From Enterobacter asburiae (GTDB taxonomy: Bacteria > Pseudomonadota > Gammaproteobacteria > Enterobacterales > Enterobacteriaceae): 64,000 bases of DNA. How positions within the stretch are numbered: position 1 is the stretch's first letter; each line of letters begins with the position of its first letter. This document shows, piece after piece, positions 53,916 to 63,964 of the stretch. Below the pieces are notes generated by a model that was not told where the DNA came from, did not search any database, and worked only from the letters and a program-made list of their open reading frames with translations. The stretch is taken from NCBI RefSeq assembly GCF_021440515.1, contig NZ_JAKCMV010000008.1, positions 1 to 64,000 of the forward strand, given 5' to 3'. A program made the position numbers and the translations under genes.

Positions 53916-54785
53916 ATGACAGTGATCAACCAAGCTACCTGCACATTGTTTACCGACGCTGAACGTTTCACCCAACTGGCGGCCTATTACGAGGAGGAGC
54001 GGCGTACCGTATGGATGATGCTGCGCTCGCAGCCGCGCCCCTGCTTCAACCATGCGTTAATAGAGGAGATCATGAACCTTTCCTGGCTGGTGCGGCAAAA
54101 CGGTTTCGTCGTCGATTTCTGGGTGACCGGCTCGCTGGTGCCCGATATGTACAACACCGGCGGGGATCTGCAATTCTTTGTTGAATGCATACAGAACGGG
54201 CGTCGTGAGGCGTTACGCGCCTACGCGCGCGCCTGCGTCGACTGCGTACACGCCGCGTCACGCGGTTTTGATACGGGCGCCATCTCGCTGGCGATGGTCG
54301 AAGGCAGCGCCTTAGGCGGGGGGTTTGAGGCGGCGCTGGCGCATCATTTTGTCCTTGCCCAGCGCGATGCCCGGCTGGGTTTCCCGGAAATTGCGTTCAA
54401 CCTGTTCCCCGGCATGGGCGGCTACTCGCTGGTGGCGCGTCGTTCCGGCATGAAGCTGGCGGAGGAGCTTATCTACAAAGGGGAATCGCACACCGCGGAA
54501 TGGTACGAACAGCACGGGCTGGTCGACGTGTTATTCGAACCGGGGCAGAGCTACGTATCTGTAAGAACCTTTATCGATACCTTGCAGCCAAAGATGAACG
54601 GCGTGCGCGCCATGCTTCGCGCCCGCACCCGGGTACTGCAACTGCCGCGCAGTGAACTGATGGATATTACCGAGGACTGGGTCGATGCGGCGTTTTGCCT
54701 TGACCCCAAAGATATTGCCTATATGGAGCGGCTGGTATTGCTGCAAAACCGCCATCACGCGGCAGGTTTACGCAAAGCAAGCTAA
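53916..54785 (+). CDS. rpfF: RpfF, DSF-family fatty-acid signal synthase
   Basis: A 289-residue crotonase-fold enzyme of the RpfF family, which makes cis-2-unsaturated fatty acids (DSF/BDSF signals) by dehydrating and then cleaving 3-hydroxyacyl-ACP. The two catalytic Glu of RpfF are present at residues 138 (GGGFE) and 158 (GFPE), 20 apart as in the Xanthomonas enzyme. A GAGGAA ribosome site precedes the ATG. It converges on rpfR/pdeR with a four-base overlap of their ends. E. coli lacks this gene at the locus. The signal produced is inferred. Confidence 0.88.
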   Translation: MTVINQATCTLFTDAERFTQLAAYYEEERRTVWMMLRSQPRPCFNHALIEEIMNLSWLVRQNGFVVDFWVTGSLVPDMYNTGGDLQFFVECIQNGRREALRAYARACVDCVHAASRGFDTGAISLAMVEGSALGGGFEAALAHHFVLAQRDARLGFPEIAFNLFPGMGGYSLVARRSGMKLAEELIYKGESHTAEWYEQHGLVDVLFEPGQSYVSVRTFIDTLQPKMNGVRAMLRARTRVLQLPRSELMDITEDWVDAAFCLDPKDIAYMERLVLLQNRHHAAGLRKAS

Positions 54786-56773
54786 CGCATTTTTCTCGAC
54801 TGATAGCGCTTTAGCCATCGCTCGAATGCGGCAGCGGGCATGGGCTTAGCAAAAAGAAATCCCTGCCGTTCGTTGACGCCATTCTTGGTCAGAAAGGCGT
54901 CTTCTTTTGCGCTCTCGACACCTTCCGCAATCACCTGCAAGTTCAGCGCCTGCGCGACGGCCACGATGGCCCGCACCAGAGATTGTGAAATCGACTGCTT
55001 ATGAATATCCCGCACGAAAGCCTGATCCAGCTTAATCGCGTCGATAGGAAAACGAGCAAGCTGTGAAAGAGAAGAGTAGCCCGTACCGAAGTCGTCCAGA
55101 TGGATTTGCGCCCCCAGCTGGCTGAACTGCTGGATCACCGACAGCGCCAGCTCTTCATTTTCAATCAGGCAGCTTTCGGTGAGCTCCACGTCGATAGGGC
55201 AGTATTCGAAGTTCAAATCTTTCAGCGCCTGTTTGAGATCGCTGAAAATGGTCTGGTCCGCCAGCTGACGCGCCGACACGTTGACCGCCACCCGCAGATT
55301 AATGCCTTTATCGCGCCATCTGGCGACCTGACGCACCACGTCCAGCATGACCCAGCGACCCAGCGGCACAATCAGGCCAGACTCTTCCGCATAGGAGATA
55401 AACTCCAGCGGCGGGATCAGCCCGCGTTCAGGCGACTGCCAGCGTACCAGCGCCTCAAGGCTGCGCACTTCGCCGCGCCAGGTCATCTTCGGCTGGTAGT
55501 GGATAAGCAGCTGATCGTTATCCAGCGCTTTACGCAGGTTGGTGTCCAGCCACAGATATTCGAAGACCCGCTGGTTCATTTCAGGGGAGAAGACGCAGAA
55601 CTTGCCGCGACCGCTCTCTTTGGCGGTATACATGGCGGTATCGGCATTGCGGATCACGCTTTCACGATCGCCGCCGTGCTGCGGGACGAGCGCAATGCCC
55701 AGCGAACAGCCGGTATAGACTTCGATTAACCCGATGCGGAAGGGCTGGCGCAGGCGGGTAAGAATACGCGAGGCCATCGCCTCCAGCGTGCTTTGCGAGG
55801 TATTGGTCGCGAGGACGATAAACTCATCGCCACCCAGACGCGCGAGAATTTGTCCCTCTTCGAGGCAGCTCAGAATAGCCAGCGCGACCGCCTGAAGAAG
55901 CTGATCGCCAAACATATGCCCGTAGGCATCGTTCACTTTTTTAAAGTTATCGAGATCGAGATACACCACGCCGACCTGCGTGTCTCCACGCGTGTCGATG
56001 GCGTCGGAAATCAGGTCATGGATGGCGTTTCTGTTGGGCAAACCGGTGATGGTATCGGTATTGGCCAGCACCCGCAGGCGCTCCTGGGCGCGGCGTTCTT
56101 CGGTGATATCGGTCCCGGAGCAGATCAGGAAAATTTCGTTTTTGCCGCTGCCGCTGTGGACAAATTTATTGCGGAACAGAAACAGACGTTGTCCTTTTCG
56201 CGTCTTGATCCAGCGTTCCACCTCGTAGGAACTGCCGTTACGAAAAAAACCGGTGATGTTGCGTTTCGAGGCGGCGGCCTCGCTGCGGCTCATGAACAGC
56301 TTAAAGACGTTCTGGCCGATCACTTCCTGCTCTTTAAGGCCCGTGTACTCTTCGCTCAGGCGGTTAAAGCGCTGGATATTGCCGTTCTGATCGAGAATAA
56401 CAATGACGGAGTTGGCTTCGGATACGACCTGTTCGGCAAAGGAGAGTCCCTGTACCAGATCCCGCGCGACGGAAGGAGTATCGTTCCAGGCCGACGCGGT
56501 ACCGGCCCACTCCTTTTTATTGATCTTTCGCCCCACCAGATGAACGGAAACATCAGTGCCATAGAGCGACAATGAGAGGGTAATGCTGGAGGTGATCACC
56601 GTCAGCTGGCGGATGAGGTCGGCCTGATCGTCAGTTAGCGCCACGACCTGAACAACGTCGGCACTTTCGCTTGCTGCCAGATGAAGAGCATTGCTGTCGG
56701 CCGTCAGACGCCACCAGGGGCTGTGCGTCCCCATGTAACGAAACAGCAAATTCTGCTCCAGATCGTCCATCAT
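54782..56773 (-). CDS. rpfR: RpfR/PdeR, PAS-GGDEF-EAL cyclic-di-GMP sensor enzyme
   Basis: A 663-residue ortholog of E. coli YciR/PdeR and of RpfR, the BDSF receptor. Domains: an N-terminal RpfF-interaction-like domain (about 1-110), PAS (about 115-230), GGDEF with intact RLGGDEF, and EAL with SLEALVRW. Binding of the fatty-acid signal to PAS stimulates c-di-GMP hydrolysis in the family. The start was set at ATG 56773 behind GGGAG; a GTG at 56788 is in frame. The neighbouring rpfF supports the RpfR role; pdeR is the E. coli name. Confidence 0.92.
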   Translation of the reverse strand: MMDDLEQNLLFRYMGTHSPWWRLTADSNALHLAASESADVVQVVALTDDQADLIRQLTVITSSITLSLSLYGTDVSVHLVGRKINKKEWAGTASAWNDTPSVARDLVQGLSFAEQVVSEANSVIVILDQNGNIQRFNRLSEEYTGLKEQEVIGQNVFKLFMSRSEAAASKRNITGFFRNGSSYEVERWIKTRKGQRLFLFRNKFVHSGSGKNEIFLICSGTDITEERRAQERLRVLANTDTITGLPNRNAIHDLISDAIDTRGDTQVGVVYLDLDNFKKVNDAYGHMFGDQLLQAVALAILSCLEEGQILARLGGDEFIVLATNTSQSTLEAMASRILTRLRQPFRIGLIEVYTGCSLGIALVPQHGGDRESVIRNADTAMYTAKESGRGKFCVFSPEMNQRVFEYLWLDTNLRKALDNDQLLIHYQPKMTWRGEVRSLEALVRWQSPERGLIPPLEFISYAEESGLIVPLGRWVMLDVVRQVARWRDKGINLRVAVNVSARQLADQTIFSDLKQALKDLNFEYCPIDVELTESCLIENEELALSVIQQFSQLGAQIHLDDFGTGYSSLSQLARFPIDAIKLDQAFVRDIHKQSISQSLVRAIVAVAQALNLQVIAEGVESAKEDAFLTKNGVNERQGFLFAKPMPAAAFERWLKRYQSRKMR

Positions 56774-57098
56774 GTTTTCTCCCGTCACTGCTCAATAGCG
56801 CAAAGTTTATTCATTTGCAGTCGACTTTTCCGTCGTGAAACAGCGGCAAAACCGAAGTGAACTTATTGTTTTTCCCAGTTTTATTATAGTAAAACGCGTC
56901 GAGCTGAAAAGGATAGGATCGGTATAAAAATTCACGTAACCGACTATACCGGCACTCTTTTACTGTAGATAATTCTGGCGGGTTTGGGTGAGCGGATGCG
57001 GAAAATAGTCGGAAAAAAAGATGATTTTTGTGGGCTGACAAACAAAGTAAAAATGTCGGCCTTTCCGAAAGGGAAATGGCCGACATTTTAATACGTTA
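56774..57098. other. rpfR-rnb intergenic region
   Basis: 325 bp, AT-rich, holding the rpfR promoter and the rnb terminator (listed separately). No gene is supported. Confidence 0.5.
57049..57091 (-). terminator. rnb terminator
   Basis: Long hairpin: outer stem AAAATGTCGGCC / GGCCGACATTTT and an inner TTTCC / GGAAA stem, ending in T's on the minus strand, 8 bp after the rnb stop. Confidence 0.85.
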
Positions 57099-59033
57099 TC
57101 AGGCGGCAGGGCGCGCGATGATACTGCGGGTTTCCATGCGGACTTCAGCGATGGTGACGTCAATCACGTCGGTGACTTTATAAACCACTTCGCCTTTGAT
57201 CTGCACGGAGCCGTTCTCCTGGCTACAGACCATTTCGTCACGCACCGCGTGGATGAACGGGGCAGGGATAAAGGCAACGGCGCCGTTATCCACCAGACGC
57301 ACGCGCATTCCACCGCGGCTGACATCAATGATTTCCGCCGGGAAGCGGGTGTCGGTACCGGCTTTGTCCTTCAGGAAACGGGCATACAACCAGTCACCCA
57401 CGTCGCGCTCGGCCATACGGTTCAGGCGGCGACGTTCAGCCATCTGCACGGTAGTGTCGTCCTGCGGACGCGCAATGGATTCACCCTTGATAATCGCTTT
57501 CAGCAGGCGGTGGTTAACCATGTCGCCATACTTACGGATTGGGGACGTCCAGGTGGCGTAGGCTTCCAGACCCAGACCAAAGTGCGGGCCTGGCTCGATG
57601 CTGATTTCCGCGAAGGACTGGAAACGGCGGATGCGGCTGTCGAGGAAGCCGGATGGCTGTGCATCCAGTTCGCGGCGAAGCTTGCAGAAACCGTTCAGGG
57701 TCAACACCTCTTCAGGATCGACGTGGACGTCATGGGTTTTCAGCAGTGCGGCCAGCGCTTCGGTGTTCGCCGGGTCAAAACCGGTGTGGACGTTGTAGAT
57801 GCCAAAGCCTAACTTGTCACGCAGCACGCGTGCGGCGCAAATGTTGGCCGAGATCATCGCCTCTTCAACGATACGGTTAGCGATGCGGCGCGGTTCGGCA
57901 ACGATATTCAGCACTTCGCCTTTTTCACCCAGCACGAAGCGGTAATCAGGACGATCTTTGAAGACCAGGGCGTGGGTTTTACGCCAGTCGCTGCGGCTCA
58001 GGCAGACGCGATGCAGCAGACGGATCTGCGCGGCAATGGCGTCGTTTTCTGGTTTCCAGCTACCGCTGTTTTCCAGCCAGTCGGACACGTCGTCATAGGC
58101 GAGCTTGGCTTTCGATTCGATGGTTGCGGCAAAGAACTCGATATCGTCTTCGATCGTACCGTCTGCGGCAATGGTCATGCGGCAGGCGAGGACCGGGCGC
58201 ACTTCGTTCGGACGCAGCGAGCAGAGATCGTCAGAGAGTTCGCGCGGCAGCATCGGAATGTTGAAGCCAGGCAGGTAGTTGGTAAATGAGCGGATTTTTG
58301 CGGCGTTATCAAGCTTGCTGCCTTCCACAATCCAGGCGGTGGGATCGGCAATCGCCACGGTGAGGGTAAGCTTGCCGTCTGCGGCTTCTTCCACAAACAG
58401 GGCATCGTCCATATCTTCGGTGCTGGCGCTGTCGATGGTGACAAAATCCAGCGCCGTCAGGTCGCGACGTTCAAGACCTTCGTCCTGCATTTCAGTCGCT
58501 ACGCCGTCCGGCGCTTCTTTTTCGAGATTATGGCGTGCCAGCGTCACCCACCACGGCACGAAGTGGTCGTCGCCAAAGGTGATGAACTGGGTCAGCTCCG
58601 CGTAGAAGCCGCGGTCGCCTTTCAGCGGATGACGGCGCATTTCTGCAACGGCCCAGTCACCCTCTTTAAAATCGTGCTCAACGCCACGAGCGGCGCGGCA
58701 AGGAATGGCATCTTTCAGCAGGGGATGGTCAGGAACAATAGAAAGACGGTCGTCTTTTCTGTGCACCTTCCCGACAAAGCGGGTCAGGAACGGCTCGATG
58801 AGTTCTTCCGGCTCGGCAGACTCGCGTTCCTTTTCGGTATGAATAACGGCCATTACGCGGTCGCCGTGCATCACTTTCTTCATCTGCGGAGGCGGAATGA
58901 AGTAGCTTTTCTGCGCATCGACTTCCAGGAAGCCAAAGCCCTTTTCCGTGGCTTTTACTACCCCTTCTGCACGCGGCGTCTGGGAATGCAGTTGCTGTTT
59001 AAGCTGCGCTAGCAGCGGGTTGTCCTGAAACAT
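57099..59033 (-). CDS. rnb: Ribonuclease II
   Basis: Processive 3'-5' exoribonuclease that hydrolyses single-stranded RNA to mononucleotides and pares poly(A) tails. The 644 residues equal the E. coli length. N-terminal cold-shock domains are followed by the RNB catalytic domain with the acidic motif [17 protein letters not shown], and then the C-terminal S1 domain. It lies upstream of rpfR and downstream of yciW on the minus strand, as in E. coli. Confidence 0.98.
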   Translation of the reverse strand: MFQDNPLLAQLKQQLHSQTPRAEGVVKATEKGFGFLEVDAQKSYFIPPPQMKKVMHGDRVMAVIHTEKERESAEPEELIEPFLTRFVGKVHRKDDRLSIVPDHPLLKDAIPCRAARGVEHDFKEGDWAVAEMRRHPLKGDRGFYAELTQFITFGDDHFVPWWVTLARHNLEKEAPDGVATEMQDEGLERRDLTALDFVTIDSASTEDMDDALFVEEAADGKLTLTVAIADPTAWIVEGSKLDNAAKIRSFTNYLPGFNIPMLPRELSDDLCSLRPNEVRPVLACRMTIAADGTIEDDIEFFAATIESKAKLAYDDVSDWLENSGSWKPENDAIAAQIRLLHRVCLSRSDWRKTHALVFKDRPDYRFVLGEKGEVLNIVAEPRRIANRIVEEAMISANICAARVLRDKLGFGIYNVHTGFDPANTEALAALLKTHDVHVDPEEVLTLNGFCKLRRELDAQPSGFLDSRIRRFQSFAEISIEPGPHFGLGLEAYATWTSPIRKYGDMVNHRLLKAIIKGESIARPQDDTTVQMAERRRLNRMAERDVGDWLYARFLKDKAGTDTRFPAEIIDVSRGGMRVRLVDNGAVAFIPAPFIHAVRDEMVCSQENGSVQIKGEVVYKVTDVIDVTIAEVRMETRSIIARPAA

Positions 59034-59121
59034 AATGTTCTATTTTAGTAGCCATTGAGCGGCTGACAGTTTTACGCGATTCTCACTGTTACGGCAAGCG
59101 CTCTTTAGGTGATAAGCAGGG

Positions 59122-60117
59122 TTAGGCTGCTTTGCCAAGCGCGATTTTCAGACGCTCAAGCCAGCCGCAAAATGCGCTCCAGGTGAGCAGGTTAATCGCC
59201 TGCGCCGGGGGGATCCCTTCATCCGTGAGCGGCGTGAACTGCGCGGCGCTGAAGCGGTCAGGAGACTGGCTCAACAGCACAGTTGCAGCGGCCAGGGACG
59301 GCGACGAAATCGGTTCGCGGATGCCGCTTTGCACTATCTCACCGATCAGATCGAGCAGCACCGGTTCATGGCACAGCGTGGGGGTGAGAAGCTGAAGTTC
59401 AGGCTCGGCCTGCCAGCGGGCAAGCGATTCCAGCTGCTGCGGCGTGGCGTAACGCAGCTCAACGTCAGGAATAATCGCCACCCATTGCTGGTCGTCCTGC
59501 GACGACGAGGCGATAAGCGCGTGAGGCTGGATGTGGTGTCCCGGCAGCCAGCGTACGGGCTGGCCGAGCAGCGCCTGAAACGCGGCGACGACGCGCGCCT
59601 GAAAACCGATAAACCCGATTATCTGATTGATTAATACAATGTCATAGGTCGTGAGGCCGACCTCATCCAGCTGCTGCTGCGCTTTGTCGTCAATCACGTC
59701 CGGGGAGCTGGCAAGCTGGCGGGCATACTGGGTAATTTGTGCGAGGCGACGATTACTTTCTCGGGAGGAGTCGGGACCAGGAAGCGGGGCGAGCAGGGCG
59801 GCGTAGTGGTTACAGAGGCGCTGCACGCCGCAGGCTTGGGCAACCGTCAGCGCGGTGCTGAGCCGGTCATAGGCGCTCAGCGTACGCAGCCGGTTAACGG
59901 GCACGTCGAGCGGGAAGAGCAGATGACAAAGCGCGCGCGCGGGCGCAAGCCAGCTTTCGCAGTGGATGACAATCTCTTCAGGTAGGGCTAAATCGAGCAA
60001 AAAACGATCGTCGACGTTAGCGGCTTCGGGCACCAGTGGCAGCACGTCCGTCTGCGAATGATTTGACTGGGTTTCATGATACCAGTGGCCTTTGCCAGAA
60101 AAACGGCGCTGTTCCAT
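59122..60117 (-). CDS. yciW: YciW, carboxymuconolactone decarboxylase-like (AhpD-fold) protein
   Basis: A 331-residue protein with two weak AhpD/CMD-type helical repeats. It is the ortholog of E. coli YciW, which is activated by CysB and linked to cysteine metabolism. No CxxC redox pair of true AhpD is seen, so a peroxidase role is unlikely. The product is somewhat shorter than the longest E. coli annotation. Its start at 60117 (MEQRRFSGKGHWYHETQSN) is conserved-looking. The reaction is unknown. Confidence 0.87.
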   Translation of the reverse strand: MEQRRFSGKGHWYHETQSNHSQTDVLPLVPEAANVDDRFLLDLALPEEIVIHCESWLAPARALCHLLFPLDVPVNRLRTLSAYDRLSTALTVAQACGVQRLCNHYAALLAPLPGPDSSRESNRRLAQITQYARQLASSPDVIDDKAQQQLDEVGLTTYDIVLINQIIGFIGFQARVVAAFQALLGQPVRWLPGHHIQPHALIASSSQDDQQWVAIIPDVELRYATPQQLESLARWQAEPELQLLTPTLCHEPVLLDLIGEIVQSGIREPISSPSLAAATVLLSQSPDRFSAAQFTPLTDEGIPPAQAINLLTWSAFCGWLERLKIALGKAA

Positions 60118-60235
60118 GGGCGTTCCTTGATCTCAAATTGGCGATCAATATCCTGGCGTAAGGCGGATGAGGGGAAAAATATTGTTAGGTGATAACAAAT
60201 AGCGGAACGGAATAACGACGGGCAGGGGCGGGGAA

Positions 60236-60268
60236 AGAAAAACTCTCTTCCCGGGGAGGGAAGAGAGT
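60236..60268 (-). terminator. fabI terminator
   Basis: Perfect 11-bp stem ACTCTCTTCCC / GGGAAGAGAGT with a five-base loop and a T-rich tract on the minus strand. Confidence 0.9.
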
Positions 60269-60274
60269 AACGGC

Positions 60275-61063
60275 TTATTTAATTTCCAGCTCGTTCATTG
60301 CAGCGATGTTGAAACCGCCGTCAACGTGAACCACTTCGCCGGAGATACCCGCGGACAGGTCAGAGCACAGGAATGCAGCAGAGTTACCCACATCTTCGAT
60401 GGTAACGGTACGACGAATCGGGGTAACCGCTTCGCAGTGTGCCAGCATTTTACGGAAATCTTTGATGCCGGAAGCAGCCAGAGTACGGATTGGGCCAGCA
60501 GAGATGGCGTTAACACGCACGCCTTCTGGACCCATCGCGTTCGCCATGTAGCGCACGTTGGCTTCCAGAGACGCTTTCGCCAGACCCATCACGTTGTAGT
60601 TAGGGATTGCACGCTCTGCGCCCAGGTAGGACAGCGTCAGCAGCGCAGAGCCCGGGTTCAGCAGGGTGCGGCAGGCTTTAGCCATTGCCACGAAGCTGTA
60701 AGAGCTGATGTCGTGAGCGATTTTGAAGCCTTCACGGGTTACCGCGTCAACGTAGTCACCGTCCAGCTGGTCGCCTGGTGCGAAGCCGATGGAGTGAACG
60801 AAACCGTCGAATTTCGGCCACGTTTTTGCCAGTTCAGCAAACATCGCATCGATGCTTTCGTCTTGTGCAACGTCACATTCCAGAATAATGCTGGAACCCA
60901 GCTGTGCGGCAAACTCTTCAACACGGCCTTTCAGCTTGTCGTTCTGGTAGGTGAACGCCAGCTCAGCGCCTTCGCGATGCATAGCCTGCGCGATGCCGTA
61001 TGCGATGGACAGTTTGCTGGCAACGCCAGTCACCAGAATGCGCTTACCGGAAAGAAAACCCAT
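60275..61063 (-). CDS. fabI: Enoyl-[acyl-carrier-protein] reductase (NADH)
   Basis: Final reductive step of each fatty-acid elongation cycle and the triclosan target. The 262 residues equal the E. coli length. Catalytic Tyr146, Tyr156 and Lys163 are present. Gly93, Met159 and the flanking residues known for triclosan resistance are in the sensitive wild-type state. The start is ATG 61063 ([13 protein letters not shown]), where the family starts; an upstream in-frame ATG adds 15 non-conserved residues. Confidence 0.98.
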   Translation of the reverse strand: MGFLSGKRILVTGVASKLSIAYGIAQAMHREGAELAFTYQNDKLKGRVEEFAAQLGSSIILECDVAQDESIDAMFAELAKTWPKFDGFVHSIGFAPGDQLDGDYVDAVTREGFKIAHDISSYSFVAMAKACRTLLNPGSALLTLSYLGAERAIPNYNVMGLAKASLEANVRYMANAMGPEGVRVNAISAGPIRTLAASGIKDFRKMLAHCEAVTPIRRTVTIEDVGNSAAFLCSDLSAGISGEVVHVDGGFNIAAMNELEIK

Positions 61064-61136
61064 AGCTTTAATCCTTATATTCATTGCTTGTTTTGCCTTG
61101 TAAATCATAGCGTTACAGGCAGTATTTCAACATCAT

Positions 61137-61156
61137 TCGAAATTAGCTCGAAATTA
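61137..61156. repeat. Tandem 9-bp repeat upstream of fabI
   Basis: TCGAAATTA occurs twice with an 11-base period (61137-61145 and 61148-61156), one helical turn apart, about 75-95 bp before the fabI start codon. It could be a regulator-binding pair in the fabI promoter. Confidence 0.45.
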
Positions 61157-61835
61157 TATCCCACTCACTGCCCCTTGTGTCACGCTATTTCTTACCTGAA
61201 TCCCGTGACTTATCTCTCTAAAGGGCTGAGCGAGTCGTCATTCGCGCGTTACGCGCTGATGAAAGTTTTCGATATCTTGCAGCATCACTCCAGTATACCA
61301 CCGAGAGGAGCTTCACCTCATCCAACCAGAAGGACTGATTGGGCGCCAGACAAGCAAAGTGGATAGGGTACAAAATTAGACGACTATGAAGCTAAGCGCG
61401 CCACATATAATATTATGAGTGGGAATTTATGATGGTTCGGATTGGCAGAACTATATTCTTTGATTGATTTGTAAATACAATTATTTCATTGGAGAGATGT
61501 TTTCATATAGATTCTGAAGGTGATTATGGTAATTTAGTGAGTGTTTTATTTATGAAGTAAAGTTATTAAATTAATGCGGTTATAACTATTTCCATTCGTA
61601 TTGGTTGGAGGGGGGTAAGAAATTTTTGAGTAAGTAATGAATCAAACTCATAGTTCCAGAGTTGAATTTCCTTTATTCATTATGATATGAATAAAGGGTG
61701 AGCATAAATTTGGCGAGTTAGTAAAAATAATTATTAAGCAAGCCTCAGTAGCGTGGGGGATGCTTTAGGGAGCAGTCAGTTAGAAAGGTTTCAATCACGC
61801 TTTAATTGAAACCTCGCATGAAAGCAACGATTAAA
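61157..61835. other. AT-rich non-coding part of the fabI-sapF islet
   Basis: About 680 bp. From about 61370 the DNA becomes markedly AT-rich and unlike flanking core genes. A perfect 9-bp inverted repeat GGTTTCAAT / ATTGAAACC with a nine-base loop (61787-61813) lies after the acetyltransferase stop and could end its transcript. E. coli carries ycjD in this interval; I see no ycjD here. Confidence 0.55.
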
Positions 61836-62432
61836 TTAATTGCCAGTTGCTTTTTTTTCGCGTGTAACCATATGATTTTCTGAATAAACCACAGTGTTTT
61901 CTGGAACGCTTTTATTGATAAGAGACATAGCGCCAATAGTAACATTTTTTCCTATGCGAACATTCCCGATAATGCAGGAATTGGCTCCGATCTGCACGTT
62001 GTCACCGATATAGCTAATGCCAATATCGGTATCATGTCGATCGCCGATAGTTACGTTCTGTCGAATAACAACATTTTGTCCAATGTTACAATTGCCACGG
62101 ATCACAATACCTGTGAAATGAACAATCTTTAAACCTGGCCCAATAGTTGAACGGGGATTGATGTCTATATTGTACTCACGATTCAACTTTATGGCTTTAC
62201 GTTTAGCAAAGGAAAGTAGGTGGAATTTATTTGTAGTATAAAAATAACGCCATAATCTGAACCAGAAATAAAATCTCCGATCTTTGCATTTGAAAGCTCT
62301 GTGCAATGTTTTGCGCCACGAAAAAGGATCATCACCTTTTTGTACTTCTACTTTCAAACACTCGATTAGATGTTTATAAGCAAAATAATGTTCAACATTC
62401 AAAAATTCACGATCAATATTCAAATTTTTCAT
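61836..62432 (-). CDS. Hexapeptide-repeat (serine O-acetyltransferase-like) acetyltransferase
   Basis: A 198-residue protein. A helical N-terminal part (about 1-90) is followed by a left-handed beta-helix with hexapeptide repeats (INPRSTIGPGLKIVHFTGIV, GNCNIGQNVVIRQNVTIG, GDNVQIGANSCIIGNVRIGKNVTIGA), the CysE-like acyltransferase fold. Unlike CysE (273 residues) the N-terminal domain is short, so the acceptor is probably not serine for cysteine synthesis. AT-rich codon use sets it apart from neighbours. The start overlaps the stop of the HTH gene by four bases. Confidence 0.82.
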   Translation of the reverse strand: MKNLNIDREFLNVEHYFAYKHLIECLKVEVQKGDDPFSWRKTLHRAFKCKDRRFYFWFRLWRYFYTTNKFHLLSFAKRKAIKLNREYNIDINPRSTIGPGLKIVHFTGIVIRGNCNIGQNVVIRQNVTIGDRHDTDIGISYIGDNVQIGANSCIIGNVRIGKNVTIGAMSLINKSVPENTVVYSENHMVTREKKATGN

Positions 62433-62701
62433 TTTATTTCCCCGAAACTTGCACCAATCTCTTTCATCTTACTTATAACTTTATTCATTTCTGATTCATT
62501 CAAAGCGAGCTGGGCAGCTGTGAAAAAAAGAATATGAGATGAAATTGGGCGAGGGGAATCGCCACAGGTGTATTTTCTCCATTGGCTATTACTTGAGACA
62601 CCGGCCAGTTGTGCCATTTGAGTACCTGTGTACCCTAAAGCATGCTTCAGTTTGGCTAAGTCAAATGCTGTTGGCGGCGAGTAATCAGTTATAACCATCA
62701 T
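62429..62701 (-). CDS. Small XRE-type helix-turn-helix protein
   Basis: A 90-residue protein with a Cro/CI-like HTH (LKHALGYTGTQMAQLAGVSSNSQWRKYTCG) and a short helical C-terminus. It resembles small phage- or islet-borne regulators; the exact family was not identified. It is coupled to the acetyltransferase by an ATGA overlap. A 16-bp perfect palindrome 21 bp upstream suggests autoregulation. Two adjacent ATG codons (62701, 62698) are possible starts. Confidence 0.8.
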   Translation of the reverse strand: MMVITDYSPPTAFDLAKLKHALGYTGTQMAQLAGVSSNSQWRKYTCGDSPRPISSHILFFTAAQLALNESEMNKVISKMKEIGASFGEIK

Positions 62702-63156
62702 CTTCTTAATTTTTCTGAAGTTAGTGCTGTAGCACTACGTTGTAAAAGTCAGGCATTTTAGTCCCAACGGTGCTCATCTTTCAATAAGCAATTCCTTAAA
62801 TAGCACGTATAATCACATTTTTTAAGATTCCGTTAGGTAGACACTGCCTTGAATTATGTTTTTACCCCTTCCGGACACTGCTTATGAGTTCGGTTGTGGT
62901 TTTTTGGGGAGGAAGTTAAGGCTAATTAGTATGAAAGTGGACTTTCTCTTCGCTAATTATGTGTTATGTCTAGTGAATTCATTAATTGACATTGGGCTAT
63001 GATAAGCCCAATGCATGTTCGAAATATCGGCGAGGAGAGCGTCAACTGGGAGAGATGCTATTTTTTGTCCACTCAGTTTCTTCTTATCATCGTAAAATTC
63101 GACGTTATATCACGTGTCGCGTACTTAGTTAATCCGACCACTTTCTGGATGCAGAA
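62702..63156. other. Islet region between HTH gene and sapF
   Basis: 455 AT-rich bases with no convincing gene. It holds the HTH-gene promoter region with its palindrome. A separate perfect inverted repeat CATTGGGCT / AGCCCAATG with a six-base loop (62991-63014) lacks a T tract. Confidence 0.5.
62722..62737. promoter_or_regulatory. Palindromic operator candidate upstream of HTH gene
   Basis: TAGTGCT-GT-AGCACTA, a perfect inverted repeat with 7-base arms and a 2-base centre, 21 bp before the HTH start codon. Its size and place suit a dimeric XRE repressor binding its own promoter. The palindrome is seen; the function is inferred. Confidence 0.6.
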
Positions 63157-63963
63157 CTAACGATCTTTTCGCCACGCATCTGCGGTCAATGCTTCACCAA
63201 AATGCCCCGAAATCAGGCGCTTGGTCAGGTCGTGAAGCGGGGAGGCCAGCACGTCGGCGGTGCTTCCGCGCTCGACCACTTCGCCCTGGTGCATCACCAG
63301 AACCTGATCGCTGATGTGCTTCATCATTCCCAGATGCTGGGTCACGTAGATATAAGAGATACCCTGTTTTTCCTGCATTTCCAGCATCAGGTTAATTAAC
63401 TGCGAACGCATCGACATATCCAGCGAGGCCAGCGCTTCGTCGGCGATAATCACCTTCGGGCGCAGGATCAGCGCGCGTGCCAGCCCCAGACGCTGTTTCT
63501 GCCCCGGCGCCAGCATGTGCGGATAATAGCTTTCATGATCCGGTAGCAGCCCCACCAGGCGCAGGGTTTCGATGATGCGTTTGCGGCGCAGCTCCGGCTC
63601 CAGGTCAGTGTTTAAACGCAGCGGAAAATCCAGAATCTGCGAGATACGCTGACGCGGGTTGAGAGAGGTCGATGGATCCTGAAAAATCATGCGGATGCGC
63701 TGGCTGCGAAACGAATAATCGCCAAACTCGAGCGGATGATCGTCGATCAGCACCTCACCGCCGCTCGGCTCAACCATCCCGGCGAGCATTTTCGCCAGCG
63801 TCGATTTTCCGGAGCCGTTTTCACCAATAATCGCCAGCGTCTGCTTCTCACGCAGGGTAAAACTGAGCGGCTTGACGGCCTCGACCATCTGGCGGTGAAA
63901 CAGCCCGGTGCGGTAGCGAAAGGTCTTACTCAGGTTGCGAACTTCCAGCAAGGTTTCGACCAT
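63157..63963 (-). CDS. sapF: SapF, peptide/putrescine ABC transporter ATPase
   Basis: A 268-residue ABC ATPase, almost identical to E. coli SapF. Walker A is GENGSGKS; the signature region LAPGQKQRLGLARAL is divergent from LSGGQ, as in all SapF. Walker B is VIIADEALASLD and the switch His is YVTQHLG. SapABCDF is tied to antimicrobial-peptide resistance in Salmonella, and SapBCDF to putrescine export in E. coli. It lies one base downstream of sapD. Confidence 0.97.
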   Translation of the reverse strand: MVETLLEVRNLSKTFRYRTGLFHRQMVEAVKPLSFTLREKQTLAIIGENGSGKSTLAKMLAGMVEPSGGEVLIDDHPLEFGDYSFRSQRIRMIFQDPSTSLNPRQRISQILDFPLRLNTDLEPELRRKRIIETLRLVGLLPDHESYYPHMLAPGQKQRLGLARALILRPKVIIADEALASLDMSMRSQLINLMLEMQEKQGISYIYVTQHLGMMKHISDQVLVMHQGEVVERGSTADVLASPLHDLTKRLISGHFGEALTADAWRKDR

Positions 63964-63964
63964 T

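Noticed and set aside
60326-61366. 346-codon plus-strand frame over fabI and its upstream region
   Set aside because: Mostly antisense to fabI. The part beyond fabI (about 61140-61366) shows no recognisable domain or ribosome site.
61830-61860. GCAAC/GTTGC repeat followed by eight T's on the plus strand
   Set aside because: Only a 5-bp stem with a long loop, and the bases overlap the acetyltransferase stop region; the T's are part of its Lys codons.
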